Below, piece by piece: positions 45,291 to 57,007 of a stretch of 64,000 bases of DNA. This DNA comes from Bretschneidera sinensis (taxonomy: Eukaryota; Streptophyta; Magnoliopsida; Brassicales; Akaniaceae). Positions within the stretch are counted from its first letter, which is position 1, and each line of letters opens with the position of its first letter. Below the pieces are notes generated by a model. That model saw only the letters and a list, made by a program, of their open reading frames with translations. It was not told the origin of the DNA and ran no database searches. A program made the position numbers and the translations under genes. The DNA is taken from contig CM043698.1 in assembly GCA_023935145.1 (NCBI GenBank), positions 20,463,001 through 20,527,000 of the forward strand, written 5' to 3'.

Positions 45291-45546
45291 TAACTGAAGT
45301 AGAATCAAAACTGTTTATGTAATTATCCCTTTCTTTTTTCCCCTTCAATTTCAATAACTTCTGATTTTAGGGAACAAGAGAGAATCCAAGAATACATGAG
45401 GTATTTTCGTCTTTACGCAAGAAGCTGAGGTTTTAACCAAAAAGCAAAGATAAATGGATTGAAGCAGAGATTTATGTGCTTCTGCATTATTGCATAATAT
45501 CGCTTTGGTTCTTCTTTGCTTTTAATCATAGCTCAGAAAGAGAGAT

Positions 45547-46068
45547 ATGATAGCCACTGCGATGGCTCTGCTTCAGCAGGTGTGTTTTGTGCCCCTAGCT
45601 CGTGTGGTACGGCCCCGCTCCTTAACCACCACTGTTACTGCTACTGCTACTGCTACAATACCCTCTCTGCCTCCTCTCCCGCACGTACCTCGCCATTGGA
45701 CTCGCACGTGCTCCTCGACATGTCTGAGCATGAGCTTTAACAGCTCGCCATCGACTTTGGTCAGGTAATAATTATACCAAAAATAAAAGAAAAATCAACA
45801 AAGAAATGCAAAGTATATAATTTTAAACCTCTGTTTGGTTGTCAAGAGAACTAACAACGTTGAAGTTTTTTTTTTTTTTTTCTTTCTCTCATTCAATGTT
45901 CTTAGAAATTCACTGGAAATTGTATGATGTTAAAAATAATTCCCATTTCTTGATTGATTATTACAATTCTCGTAGTGATTTTTTTAATTATATACAACAA
46001 CGCTATAGAGGAAAGCAAGTACACCATCTCATTTACAAGAGGAGAGTTCAAGAAATCGAAGGTTTTAG
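45547..46068 (+). pseudogene. RlmN-like radical-SAM gene, copy 1 (two-exon stub)
   Basis: Exon 1 (45547-45764) and part of exon 2 (45998-46068) match 53474-53695 and 53922-53987. Copy 1 starts MIATAMALLQQVCFVPLARV, a Ser/Thr/Arg-rich transit-peptide-like start. It has lost ten bases (GCAACCTCTC relative to copy 2), shifting the frame. A stop replaces Gln where copy 2 reads [12 protein letters not shown], and the exon 2 acceptor AG reads AA. Homology ends at GGTTTTAG, so nothing of the catalytic domain is present. It is a clear duplication relic. Confidence 0.88.
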
Positions 46069-47010
46069 GGCATGTTTGGTAACAGTTTTCAGTTTTCAGT
46101 GTTCGAAAAGAGTTTCTGAAGAAAACATGTTTGGATAATCAGTGTTCGAAAACTGTTTTGAAAATAGAAAACTGTTTGGATTACACCTTATTGTAATTGT
46201 TTTCAGTTTTCAGTGTTCAGTTTAAATTTTAATATCTAAAATTAATTTTATTTCTCATATTTACTAAATACATTTTTTTAAGCACACAACAAATACTTGG
46301 AAATAATTAATATTATTTATTTTTAAAATGTTAGCATTTTTTATATATCATCGATCAAACATGACAACACTCTTTCCCTGGTCATGTCATGTTTGTTTGT
46401 TAAATAAATTCTTTAAAATAAAAATAAAATATACAATACAACTTTTATAATTTGATAAAATATAAATAACCAACCCATCAAATACAATATTCAAGTTTGT
46501 TCAATATAACTGAAGCTCTTTATAAATTCTCAATTTAAAAACAAGCCAGGGTGTATTAGTTTATGGTGATAGAGCTACATTAACTAGATGTCTAGAATGG
46601 AAATCAATGTTTAATTTACATTGACAAATATAAATAGGCAGATGGATGAGACATGCAACAAAAACAAAAACAAAATTATGCAATTCGCTACAATTCTATG
46701 CTAGTAAACACATTTTCTCACACTAACACTAGAAGTGTTTTCATACATGATAACTATGTAATACACAAAACCCTCTGAACACGTTCTTTTTCACTTTAAA
46801 TGAATAAGCAGTGCCTACAACAAGTAGCAACAATATTTGCAAGACCAATGTGTGAGAAAATATCAGAGCTCCATAAGTAGAGAAATAGATATCCTATCCA
46901 AGGGATTAATATACATATATTAGGGTAAGCAGTATCCTGTCCCGTGGAGTATATGATAATTACATTAAAAATGATGCCAATAATTGTGAAATAGATATCC
47001 CATCCAAGGG

Positions 47011-47048
<38 letters not shown>

Positions 47049-47270
47049 GCAATAATTTAACTTGTCCCTGTTCTCTATCAATTCATACAATAATTTTCTT
47101 TATCCATAACAAAATTGTATTATAGGCTTCAGAAATCATTCACAGAACTTCAAAACACTAAAATACATTTGACTTTAGTCAATAACCGATGAGTTAATAT
47201 ACAAAATATATTGAATATACAAGGATCGTTAAATTGGCTTGATTCGACTTGAAGAGAAATCTTTCTACAA
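46069..47270. other. AT-rich junction between duplication copies
   Basis: Starts GGCATGTTTGGTAACAG, which looks like a hAT-type MITE terminus with repeated CAGTTTTCAGTGTTC segments, but no matching far end was found. A 33-bp direct repeat (about 46883-46915 and 46990-47020) and a TA run (about 47016-47040) follow. No gene is recognised. Confidence 0.5.
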
Positions 47271-48121
47271 ACTAAAACCGAATCTATAGAGTAAAAACCC
47301 TAATTGAACAATTGTTTTGATTCGGTTTATTGATTTTTTTCATACTATTACTTTTTTTTTACAAAAATGATCTAACTTACCCTTAATCTCTATCCACTCA
47401 TATAACAAACCTCTTTATGCATAAAAGAGTTGTTGGTTTGATAAATCGAACTTAGAATATCAATGCACTCAAATACATTTGAGTTGAGACAATAACCATT
47501 AATTAAAAAAATACTAGATTACACTAGATATAGCTGCTAGTTTTTATTCGTTTCGACTAGTGATAGTTTGATAGGAAATCAATCTTTTCGTTCATCTCTT
47601 TTGTTCTACTTGTTAGGATGCCTCAGTAGTATTTATAAGAAATTCAAGTGATAACAAATAATTTCGGATATGATAAAAACAAAACTTCAATTTACCCGCG
47701 TAACACTCGGTGATGGAAAGTGTTTGCAAATTGCAAGTATCTATACTCGTTTCAAACTTATGTTTTACTGGTAAAGATTATGGAGTGCAAAATGTCAAAA
47801 CGATACTGAGGCTCAAGTCAACCCTTTCTCATCTGTCCTTCGCGAAGGTGAGAAAGTAACTTTCTCAAAACTCAGGACCCAAACAAAACACATCACCAAA
47901 AATCTCATATGCTTTTGCTCTTCACTTCTTCGGTTTCTATTTTATCTATAATTTTTTAGTCGGTCAAAGTATGACGGCTAGCTCTGGCCCTTGGACGCTA
48001 TAAAAGTTATGCTTTCGCACTTGAAAATCTCTCTTTTGTTTCACGGGCTTGCCTTATTTTGCTTCTATTTCTGTAGCAGTTGGTTTTCTGGTGGAGTGAA
48101 GAGAATTGAGCTTCTGATCTT

Positions 48122-50676
48122 ATGGGGTCTTGCTTTAGTGCTAGAATCAAAGGCGATTCTCTTCTTCACAATGGTATTTTTGCTATTAATTTCAATTTCT
48201 TGGAGCCTGTCTGAGCTTTACTTTGCTTAAAGATTGTGTCTTTTTCTGACTTTGTTTGAGTTAAATTTGTTTATCTTGATTGATGAAAGTTACTCGCAGC
48301 TAGTTTCCCTTGAAAATTGTTAACTATGTTGGGTAATTTGTGTTTACTTTGATGGGGTTACTCGATCCTCTGTTTGGTTAGTCTTTATTTGGCCTAGTTC
48401 ATTTGAAATTAACCATTTTTTAGAGACAAATTAAAGGCAACACAGAACATAAAATTTCAAAGGACTGCTTTGCTTTCCATTTCGTTTCAGTTCCTTTCAA
48501 GGGATTTTTTGCAATGCAGCATTCATTTCTTGCAAATGATGGGGTCGTTTGTTCTGTCAGTAGAATACAAAGTGACAAATATGAGGAAAGAAAATCCTCC
48601 TCAATTGAGCCTAATGCTATCTCATTGATTAATTTAAGCTCTTGTGTTCTATAAAATTTAAATTGATATAGAACATAAACTTCAAAGATTTAATTGCTTT
48701 GTTTCTTTATGTACTATAATTGTCTTTTTAAATTCATTTTGACTAGAGATTCAGTTTATAGGGATACTTCTCATTTGTATTTTGAATTAATAGATGAATT
48801 TACAAGATATATGGTATTGACATGTGTAGGAGCAGATTCAAAATATGGTAGCAGAGATAGGAATGGCTCAAGTGGTTCAAGCAACAAGCTCTCATCTGTC
48901 TCGGCACCTCAGCGGACGGAGGGAGAGATCTTGAAGTCCTCTAATTTGAAGAGGTTCAGCTTTAATGATCTAAAAACAGCCACTAGGGACTTTTGCCCAG
49001 ATAATGTGTTAGGCGAAGGTGATTTCGGTTCTGTTTTGAAGGGCTGGATTGATGAGCAATCATTTCAAGCTGCCAAGCCTGGGACTGGCATCGTTATTGC
49101 TGTGAAGAGGCTCAACCAAGGGGGTTTCCAGGGCCACCATGAATGGGTGGTTAGTATCCGATCTGCATTTATCAAATTTCTTACTCATTTATTGAATAAT
49201 AGCAACAAATTGTTGTGCATTCTCATTTAATCCTAAAAATATGCTTGTGAGTTTAGGGGGAAATCAAGTTAAACACTGCAATAAATTTGTTAGAACATAT
49301 CTCTTCCTAAGTTTTGCACATAAATGATGTTGCTAATAATATTTGTATATCGTACAGTTGATTAATTTTATGGTGCCTTTTGGACTGTAGACACAAATCA
49401 ATTACCTGGGGCAGCTGTATCATCCTAACCTTGTCAAATTGATTGGCTATTGCTTAGAGGATGACCACCGGCTTCTGGTGCATGAATTTATGCCAAAGGG
49501 CAGCTTGGAGAATCATCTATTTAAAAGTGAGTTATTAATAATCCAATATCCTCCTCATATTAACAAATTTAATTACTTGAAGAAGTAATTTATCGACAAC
49601 CAAAAATTGTTGAAGTTAAATTAGATGTATCATTGTTGTCGAACAGGGTCTTCTTATTTTCAACCACTTTCTTGGAATCTCCGAATCAAGGTTGCCGTCG
49701 GTGCTGCAAAGGGTCTAGCGTTTCTTCATAGTGACCAACTAAAAGTTGTATATCGGGACTTCCAAACTTCAAATATTTTGCTTGATTCGGTATGCAAATC
49801 AATGTTTAATTTATTGAAGTTTATGGCATGTAGAAGAATCCAGTCAGACTTAACGCAATCTTGCATCCTATTCATTGTAAATGATAGAATTATGAAGCAA
49901 AACTCCCTTGTTTCGGGGTGGCTGAGGATGGGCCAAGAGGTGATAGAAGCCATGTCTCTACAAGGATCATTGATACCTATGGGTATGCAGCTCCTGAGTA
50001 TATGGCCACAGGTATCTTTCAATTTCCACCGCATATATATTCACATTTAAATGCCCATCTCCAACTTCTTTTGGCAAAAGCCTGGACATGTAGTTTATAT
50101 TTTATCTATCATCCACCAAATCCAATCATTGTTCCTCATTTGAATTAAGCTTCTATTTGATATGATTATTTGTGTACGTTTTGTGTCTTCACTTCAAATT
50201 TTTTTTTTTTTTGTGTGGCTTATGAAGGTCAACTAACTGCAAGAAGTGACGTATATAGTTTTGGGGTTGTTCTTGTCGAAATGTTATCAGGCAGACGAGT
50301 ATTGGACAGAAACAGGCCATATGGAGAACAAAATTTGGTTGAATGGGCGAAGCCTTACCTTACCAGCAAGCGCAAAATTTTCCAAGTTTTGGATGGTCGT
50401 ATTGAGGGCCAGTACACATTGGGCAAAGCACTCAAGGCAGCTGACCTTGCCATCCAATGCCTGTCAACTGAACCAAAGTTCAGGCCTAGCATGGAACAAG
50501 TGCTGAGAGAGCTAGAGAAACTTCAGGTCTCCAATGACACAGGGGTCTCTCGAACTCGAAGTGAACTCCTCCAAAATACTACTCACCATTTAAGAAATGG
50601 TGTAAAGGATCACCAGAAAAGGGCCAATGAAGTTCGCAATAGAAAAGCTGCCTCTTATCCTAGGCCATCGGCTTGA
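48122..50676 (+). CDS. APK1/PBL-like receptor-like cytoplasmic kinase, copy 2 (intact frame, catalytic residues lost)
   Basis: Six GT-AG exons: 48122-48173, 48830-49149, 49391-49526, 49647-49789, 49888-50011 and 50228-50676. They total 1224 bases, 407 codons plus stop, close to the about 410 residues of Arabidopsis APK1A. The start [17 protein letters not shown] has the Gly2/Cys4 lipidation pattern of RLCK-VII. ATP-binding motifs [12 protein letters not shown] and IAVKRLNQ are kept. The alpha-C region reads TQINYLGQ (Glu to Gln), the catalytic loop YRDFQTSN (Lys to Gln), DFG reads PCFGVAEDG (Asp to Cys), and the P+1 loop [12 protein letters not shown] (Gly to Asp). With these losses phosphotransfer is unlikely. 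It may be an expressed pseudokinase or a gene early in decay. Confidence 0.85.
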
Positions 50677-52570
50677 ACGATTCAAGACCTGTCAATCACA
50701 CGAATTATAAACAAAAAAAAAAGAAAACACAATATACCTAAGTTCACCCCAGAATAAGGCTACGTCCTGTCAGAAGTTTCACTATTATCAATTTCACAAT
50801 TCTCTCCTTACAATGTGTGCTCAGTACATAAAAAGACTAGAAAGTACCTACTCACTTGGGAGCGAGACTCGTGGTCATCAGAGGTTCTACATATCTGGAC
50901 CCGTGAAGTATACACCAACTCTTACAGGGCTTCCCCACTTCGTACATAGAAGTGGAAAGATGTTTGTAAAAATGCTTTGTTTCTTTTCTTTTATTGAATC
51001 GAAAACGTACAGATGATATTCGGATGAGCATTGCAATTTGAACTAGAGTATGTATTAATGTGACAGTTGATTACTGTACAGTTCTAGGATTCCATAGTAT
51101 CTCAAAATTACCACTTCTTTGACACGTTTTCTTGCTGTACCTCACTTGTGATGAAAAAATTCAACTCCTGGGACTATGTACTTTGCTTTTAGCACTTAAT
51201 TTATGGCAGAGTGGAACAGAAGATTTCTGTCAGTAGCCTACTGATATTAGGCTACTTATACTATGGGCAAGAGTCCTATCTTGAATTACATTGCTTGGCT
51301 TGTAGTCAAGAACAGGTTATCTGCCAAAGATAAGCAGAAAAAGTGAGGGATGACAGTTAATGCTAGTCTATTATGCAGAAGAGTTGTAGAATCAAGAGAC
51401 CATATCGTGATCATTTGATGTTGCGTTTGGTGGTATTTAATTGAGTGGAATTGTTGCTTTTTTTTAGCAATAAAGTTGTTGGAGGAAGCTTCTGTTTCCA
51501 TGCAATCCCATTTCCAAAGGTTCAATTCCATATTAACAAACACAAAATGAAGTTATTTGGAGCATTATTTTACAAATTTTGGACTGTGAGATAAGTGAGA
51601 AATTGTATAAGAGAATTCAGCAAGGCTGAGCCTAATGTACACATGTATACCAAAATTGGATTGGAAGTATATTAAAGAGGGTCCTTGTAAATGCTAGTCT
51701 GCTTAGTGCGTAGCTGTTACACCCTTACTTGGCTGGGTTTCGATGTGCCTGCAATCGCACAACAGTACGCAGTGAGCATAGCATGTGCAGATACTGTGGT
51801 AGAAACCTTGAAGTGGATTTTAGGGTGAGCACAGATATGCACCATGGGTAAGGAGACTTGCATTGAGTTTTGCCAGTGATAAGAAGTCTAGAATGCTATG
51901 CACATATTTGCATCTGAGTTATCCACGTATTAGAGAAATAAAAACAATAAGAGTAATTTATATACAATATTTTAAGTTCAAAACTCATGAGTTTTTTAGT
52001 TGTATTAATATCCATACATATAAAAATAGGTTCTCAGTGGGAATGAGCTATCAGTGAGTTAGCTGACAAGGTGTTGCTAGTCAAGTCTAGTTCAACGTGC
52101 ACTTGTGATTGGCTTATACAACAATGAGTTGGGGGACTCACCTTGGCTCCTTGGATTAAGTGAGGCAGTGTAATTAGGCTTCAACGGTGTCTGACAGTCT
52201 CAAGAAATGTTTATGGGATCCTTATTCTAGGCATAGACAAGTTGGTTATTTGCACAGGTGACAAATAGGCAAAGGTTAATTAGTTATTGACAAATTTGGT
52301 AACTACCTATGCAGTTAGGGGTGTCAACTGGACATGTTGCAGGTGACTACCCCATGTCGAGTATTTAAGCAATGTCTTAAAATGTTGCATGGAGAGAGGA
52401 GAGACACAGGAAGTTTGTGTAATCTTTGTACATGTTATGTAGGGGCAGAACTTAAGCATTCTGCGAGGTAAAATGTATGCATGTGAGATGCAGAAAATTC
52501 CAAGGAGTCAGAATTGTGTAAGGGTAGTTGGCCGGTTCTTTTTGCGCCTAATGTTAGTCAGGTGACTTTT
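50677..52570 (+). other. kinase 3' flank, copy 2
   Basis: Non-coding counterpart of 34228-36006. At about 52438 it runs uninterrupted through the site where copy 1 carries Copia-5. Confidence 0.75.
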
Positions 52571-52800
52571 TAACATGGTAGATAACGACACAGTTTATGA
52601 ATCTCGCTATTGAAACAGATTGCAAGGATGCGGCTGAAACTTTAGCTAGCAAGGTATGATTGGTGCCTTGCGCAAGATGCTGACGGCTCAATGTGGTACT
52701 GGTGCTTTAGTTAGTCACGTGCCAAGGGAAAGAAATAGATGTGCAGATTTTATAGCGAAGATTTGGATGTCTCAATTCATTTTTTTAAAATACTGAACAA
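52571..52800 (+). pseudogene. RNase H-like scrap, copy 2
   Basis: Counterpart of 41026-41230, with the same ETDC...HVPRERN.CADF pattern and the same stops. Confidence 0.55.
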
Positions 52801-53473
52801 GAAGCATCTTAAACTAGTAGGTGGCAACGGGCTCCTACTCGCAGGAGTCAACGGCGAAGAGGAAGTAGAGGATGAGTGCGGAGGTGAGGCTGATGGGGTC
52901 ATGGGTGATGGTGAGAATGGTGTGGATGGTGGCGGTGACATGGAGGTTAGTGGTGGTGGAGATGTGGGAAGTGATGCTGATGGGGGACCTGATGAGTTGG
53001 TGGCAGGTGGTGGTGGATCTTGAACTTTTGGTCAAATTCACGGTCGTCTAGACTAGATTCTGACATTTGAGAAGAAAAGAAGATGAGAGAGACAAAAACA
53101 GAAAGAGAGAAATATCTAACCGTTTCATTTGGGATTTATATACGAAGGTAACATGGTATTTTCATATGTTTGATCAAAGAGAATGAGGTTCATATCATTT
53201 TGCAAACAATACGAAGGTAACTGAAATAGAATCAAAACTGTTTATGTAATTATCCCTTTCTTTTTTCCCCTACAATTTCAGTAACTTCTGATTTTAGGGA
53301 ACAAGAGAAAATCCAAGAATACATGGGGTATTTTCGTCTTTACGCAAGAAGCTGAGGTTTTAGCCAAAAAGCAAAGAGAAATGGATTGAAGCAGAGATTT
53401 ACGTGCTTCTGCATTATTACATAATATCGCTTTGGTTCTTCTTTGCTTTCAATCGTAGCTCAGAAAGAGGGAT
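52801..53473. other. upstream region of the RlmN-like gene, with GAT/GGT-rich repeat
   Basis: A low-complexity purine-rich stretch (52855-53020) equals 42092-42260. The minus-strand signal-peptide-like frame of copy 1 is shifted here. The remaining DNA up to 53473 is conserved with 45296-45546 and probably contains the gene promoter. Confidence 0.5.
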
Positions 53474-54037
53474 ATGATAGCCACTGAGATGGCCCTGCTT
53501 CAGCACGTGTGCTCTGTGCCCCTCGCTCGTGTGGTACGGCCCCGCTCCTTAACCACCACTGCTACTGCTACTGCTACAATACCCTCTCGCAACCTCTCTG
53601 CCTCCTCTCCCGCACGTACCTCGCCCTTGGACTCGCACGTGCTCCTCGGCATGTCTAAGCATGAGCTTCAACAGCTCGCCATCGACTTTGGTCAGGTAAT
53701 AATTATACCAAAAATAAAAGGAAAATCAACAAAGAAATGAAAAGTATATAATTTTAAACCTCTGTTTGGTTGTAAGAGAAATAACAACGTTGAAGTTTCT
53801 TTTTTCTTTCTCTTATTCAATGTTCTTAGAAATTCACTGGAAATTGTATGATGTTAAAAATAATTTCCATTTCTTGATTGATTATTACAATTCTCGTAGT
53901 GATTTTTTTAATTATATATAGCAACGCTATAGAGGAAAGCAACTACACCATCTCATTTACAAGAGGAGAGTTCAAGAAATCGAAGGTTTTAGTCACCAAT
54001 TTATCACACTGTCACTGCTGCTGATGGTACCATTAAG

Positions 54038-55104
54038 GTAAAGAAAGGAATTTCGTTCGCACGCCGATTTTTTAGAATTTCATGTTATTATTATTTTTGT
54101 GGCTGTTAATGTGAATTTGGTTGTTTGATGGGAAACAGAAAGGCATTGGTTGAGCCAATTTCGATTGTGTTATGCTGTTTTAATCTTGTTAACTGTAACA
54201 ACATGCATGGGTAGATGTAATCGGGGACTTCTTGGGTATCTAAGTTGGTTTTCAGGAATCCAAAAGTCACTCAAGCTGGTATTTTCAGCTGACGGCTCAT
54301 GGTGTTACATTAATAACATCAAGCTCTTACATTTTGATTAAATGTAGTGGCTTAAACACTGTCTTACAAGTGATGCAGCAGGTGGAAACATGGTCGAAAT
54401 TAACTGATCAGTTTGATTTAACATTACATTTACTGTAACACCACTGGTCCACCCCAAAATTGCTAGCTAAAGTTACTTTTGTGGTCATAGGGTTTTACAT
54501 ATAAATTAGGAATTTTCTCCTACACTACCGATATGAGAATAAGATGTGGATCATCACAAATTCCCTCCATTTAGACTCTCGTTGAAAGTGCACATATCAC
54601 AAATCTCACCCATTGGAAGCCCAAATACCACGATGAGCTCGTAGCCAGTCCAAAGTACCACACATTCACCTGATAGCGAGTTTGGATCACCTCTAATACC
54701 GTTCCCAACAGAGTTTTAACCATTTGTTGTTGATTTCTAGTAGCTGAATTATACTACCCTGACTTACTTTAGCACTACCTTCTGACTGATGAGGAGCACC
54801 AGTAGAACTTTGTTGTTCCTCTTGCAACCCATCACCTTGACCCAATTAGTATGCGGTTCGACAGGTTTCTCCTGTCGAATTCTATGTATCAACTGTGGAA
54901 GTTATTTCATTTTGGGTGCATGTCAGCCTAACCGTCAAAACCAATTACAATTCAGATTTAAAAGAAAAGGTAAATACGAGACTAGTTATACAATGAACAG
55001 CTATTTTTTTCTTTTATTTTTCTAAAGACCTAGGTCTACCCATCTCACTGTCATTCCTAGGTTTAGCACCTACAGATCAAAACCTAGGCTCTGGTACCAT
55101 AAAT
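54038..55104. other. first part of the long RlmN-like intron, with an LTR-element leader
   Basis: Starts with the donor GTAAAG at 54038. From about 54430 repeat-like sequence begins. 55087-55099 is a minus-strand TGGTACCAGAGCC primer-binding-like site belonging to the adjacent LTR, so the bases to its left are element leader or remnant. No coding domain was recognised. Confidence 0.5.
55087..55099 (-). other. primer-binding-like site next to inverted LTR
   Basis: TGGTACCAGAGCC on the minus strand (one change from TGGTATCAGAGCC), five bases past the LTR end TGACA. Confidence 0.7.
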
Positions 55105-56850
55105 TGTCACGCCATGACCTGCATCCCGCATTTGGCATGACCACAGGGACTTACTGTAGGTTTCCCAAGCGAGCAATCACTTTTATGGTCAAACCAACGG
55201 ATCACAAGGACAACAAAGTTCCAAATAGTTCAAGTCAACAATTTTCATGTTTGCAATATTATTCTAGAACCAAAATAACGATGCCAACTAAGAAAAAAGT
55301 TTTCTCCAAACTCGACAACGAACCTAGCTTTCCTCTTTTGAATCTGTAAGACAATAAAACAAATGAGCTCGACAACCCAAAATAATCATACTCAACCTAA
55401 GTACAACAAGGCATGTATTCACAATTGGAAGCTACATTTGCATATAACATATCAATAATCAAACTAACCATCCACCTAAATAATTTTCATGACTTTTAGA
55501 AAATGCAACAAATTTGTTTCTTATTGAAGTAGTAAATCATCAAATTCATTCACAATAAAATGCCCTCAACATATACTACAACCATATAACCAAAAGTCGA
55601 TAATTCAAAAGGTCTCACATAGGGACTCTACTATCTCACAAAAGCTATGACTATACTTTACCCTTGTGGTAGAGTTTAAGAGCTCATTTGACACTTGGAT
55701 TGCCAGATTCAAGAGCCCATCCTTGGACTGCTTTGTCCAAAGTCCATTTAACCCTTGAACTGCCAGGTTCAAAACATAGCTAGATAGAGAGTTCCTTTTA
55801 ATAACTCAACCACAAAACCATCATGTTTCTAAAGTCTCAAACACAAACATTGGTTTCATTTCCAAAATAATTCAATTAACATGGATGGGAAGCCCATATC
55901 TAAACATTCATGCTATAATATACAATAACGACTTCAAATGATTCAAATACTCAAACCATGTGTTTAACAAGATAACAACAACATTTATATGTTGAATATA
56001 CATCAATTTATAGGAAACACCAAATTGGGTAAGACTATTTACTTCACTCACCAAAGCCCAGTAACTCTAAAAAAACTAGAATTTCCATAGTCACCTAATA
56101 AAGGAAATGTACTATAATCAGCAAAGAAGATTCAATGTGCACTTTAAACATGCTATACATGCCAACTAGGTCCCTTGTCCGCTAGATGTTCCTCTAACTT
56201 AAGATGGACTTTCTAAACCGAAACCATGTTTTGACTAGAAAATAGCATTCAAATACTAAATAAATACATATTTAGTGAAAAATATGAAGTAACTCAAGGA
56301 GTGTTAACCTCCATCCCTTGTACCAGTAAGACCCACTAGTGGCCCGTGTGGTGTCTTGCACGCTAGATGGCTTCGCCTAACAAGTTTTTTCTTCTAGATT
56401 TAACCATCATGACCAGTTTACTTTGAACATTAATAACTTTTTTCTTGGGGATGAATTTCAAAATGGTCTATATATATCCATAAAGTATTCTCAGAGTACT
56501 ATCCTTTTGACTAAAAAATCATCAAAAACTGTCACTAGACGATCAAGTTATGGTTGCCTAAAGTCAACCACTTGAGTCTATTAGAAAATCCATACCCGAA
56601 AACCATTGAAAAATCATAACTTCTTAGTCCAAACTCCGATTGAGGTTATTCAAAAACTCATACGTAGCTTAAGAAGGATTCTAAAAATATATCCTATATT
56701 GCCAGAATGTGCTCTTGTAGAAGCAGTGGCAGTGGCTGAAAGTTCGTGGTCTTCTACTTTAGGGTCCTAAATACAATCTTATATGAATGATAGTGCAGAA
56801 ATTAGAAGAATTGGGTTGCATCCTTACCTTGATTCGGTTTTTCCTGAGCC
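55105..56850 (-). mobile_element. LTR of a Gypsy-like element, left arm of large palindrome
   Basis: On the minus strand it ends GGCGTGACA at 55105 and is followed by a primer-binding site, so it is a 5' LTR. The reverse complement of 57008-58882 matches it along its length, including CAACAATTTTCATGTTTGCA and ACCACGAACTTTCAGCCACT-type blocks. No internal coding region follows. Confidence 0.78.
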
Positions 56851-57007
56851 AAAGAAGGGTCCTAGTAATATTTTAAGTTGTGAGAGGGTATTTTATCAAT
56901 AACAAAAACTCCCAATCCTAATTAGTTATTATCATCTATGTAGACTCAATTTTACAAAGAAAGAGAATTGGAAAAGGAGGTAAATAGTCTATAGGTAAAG
57001 ATTTTAC
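56851..57007. other. spacer of the large palindrome
   Basis: About 157 bases without a counterpart on the other arm, AT-rich and non-coding. Confidence 0.7.

Larger units (their letters stand above)
18090..46068 (+). repeat. tandem segmental duplication, copy 1 (expanded by insertions)
   Basis: Blocks 18090-18565, 31124-36006, 40878-41240, about 42085-42483 and 45296-46068 match 47270-53990 in the same order and orientation. The interruptions are Copia-4, Copia-5, a roughly 840-bp segment absent from copy 2, and Gypsy-2. Without the insertions it is about 7 kb, similar to copy 2. It holds a kinase pseudogene and the start of the RlmN-like gene. Homology stops at GGTTTTAG (46068), inside the second RlmN exon. 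Confidence 0.92.
47270..53990 (+). repeat. tandem segmental duplication, copy 2 (uninterrupted)
   Basis: Matches the split blocks of copy 1 and shows the empty target sites for Copia-4, Copia-5 and Gypsy-2. It continues into the rest of the RlmN-like gene, so it is joined to the original downstream flank. Confidence 0.92.

Noticed and set aside
54789..55025. 78-codon ORF in the RlmN-like intron
   Set aside because: No recognised domain; sits in repeat-derived sequence.
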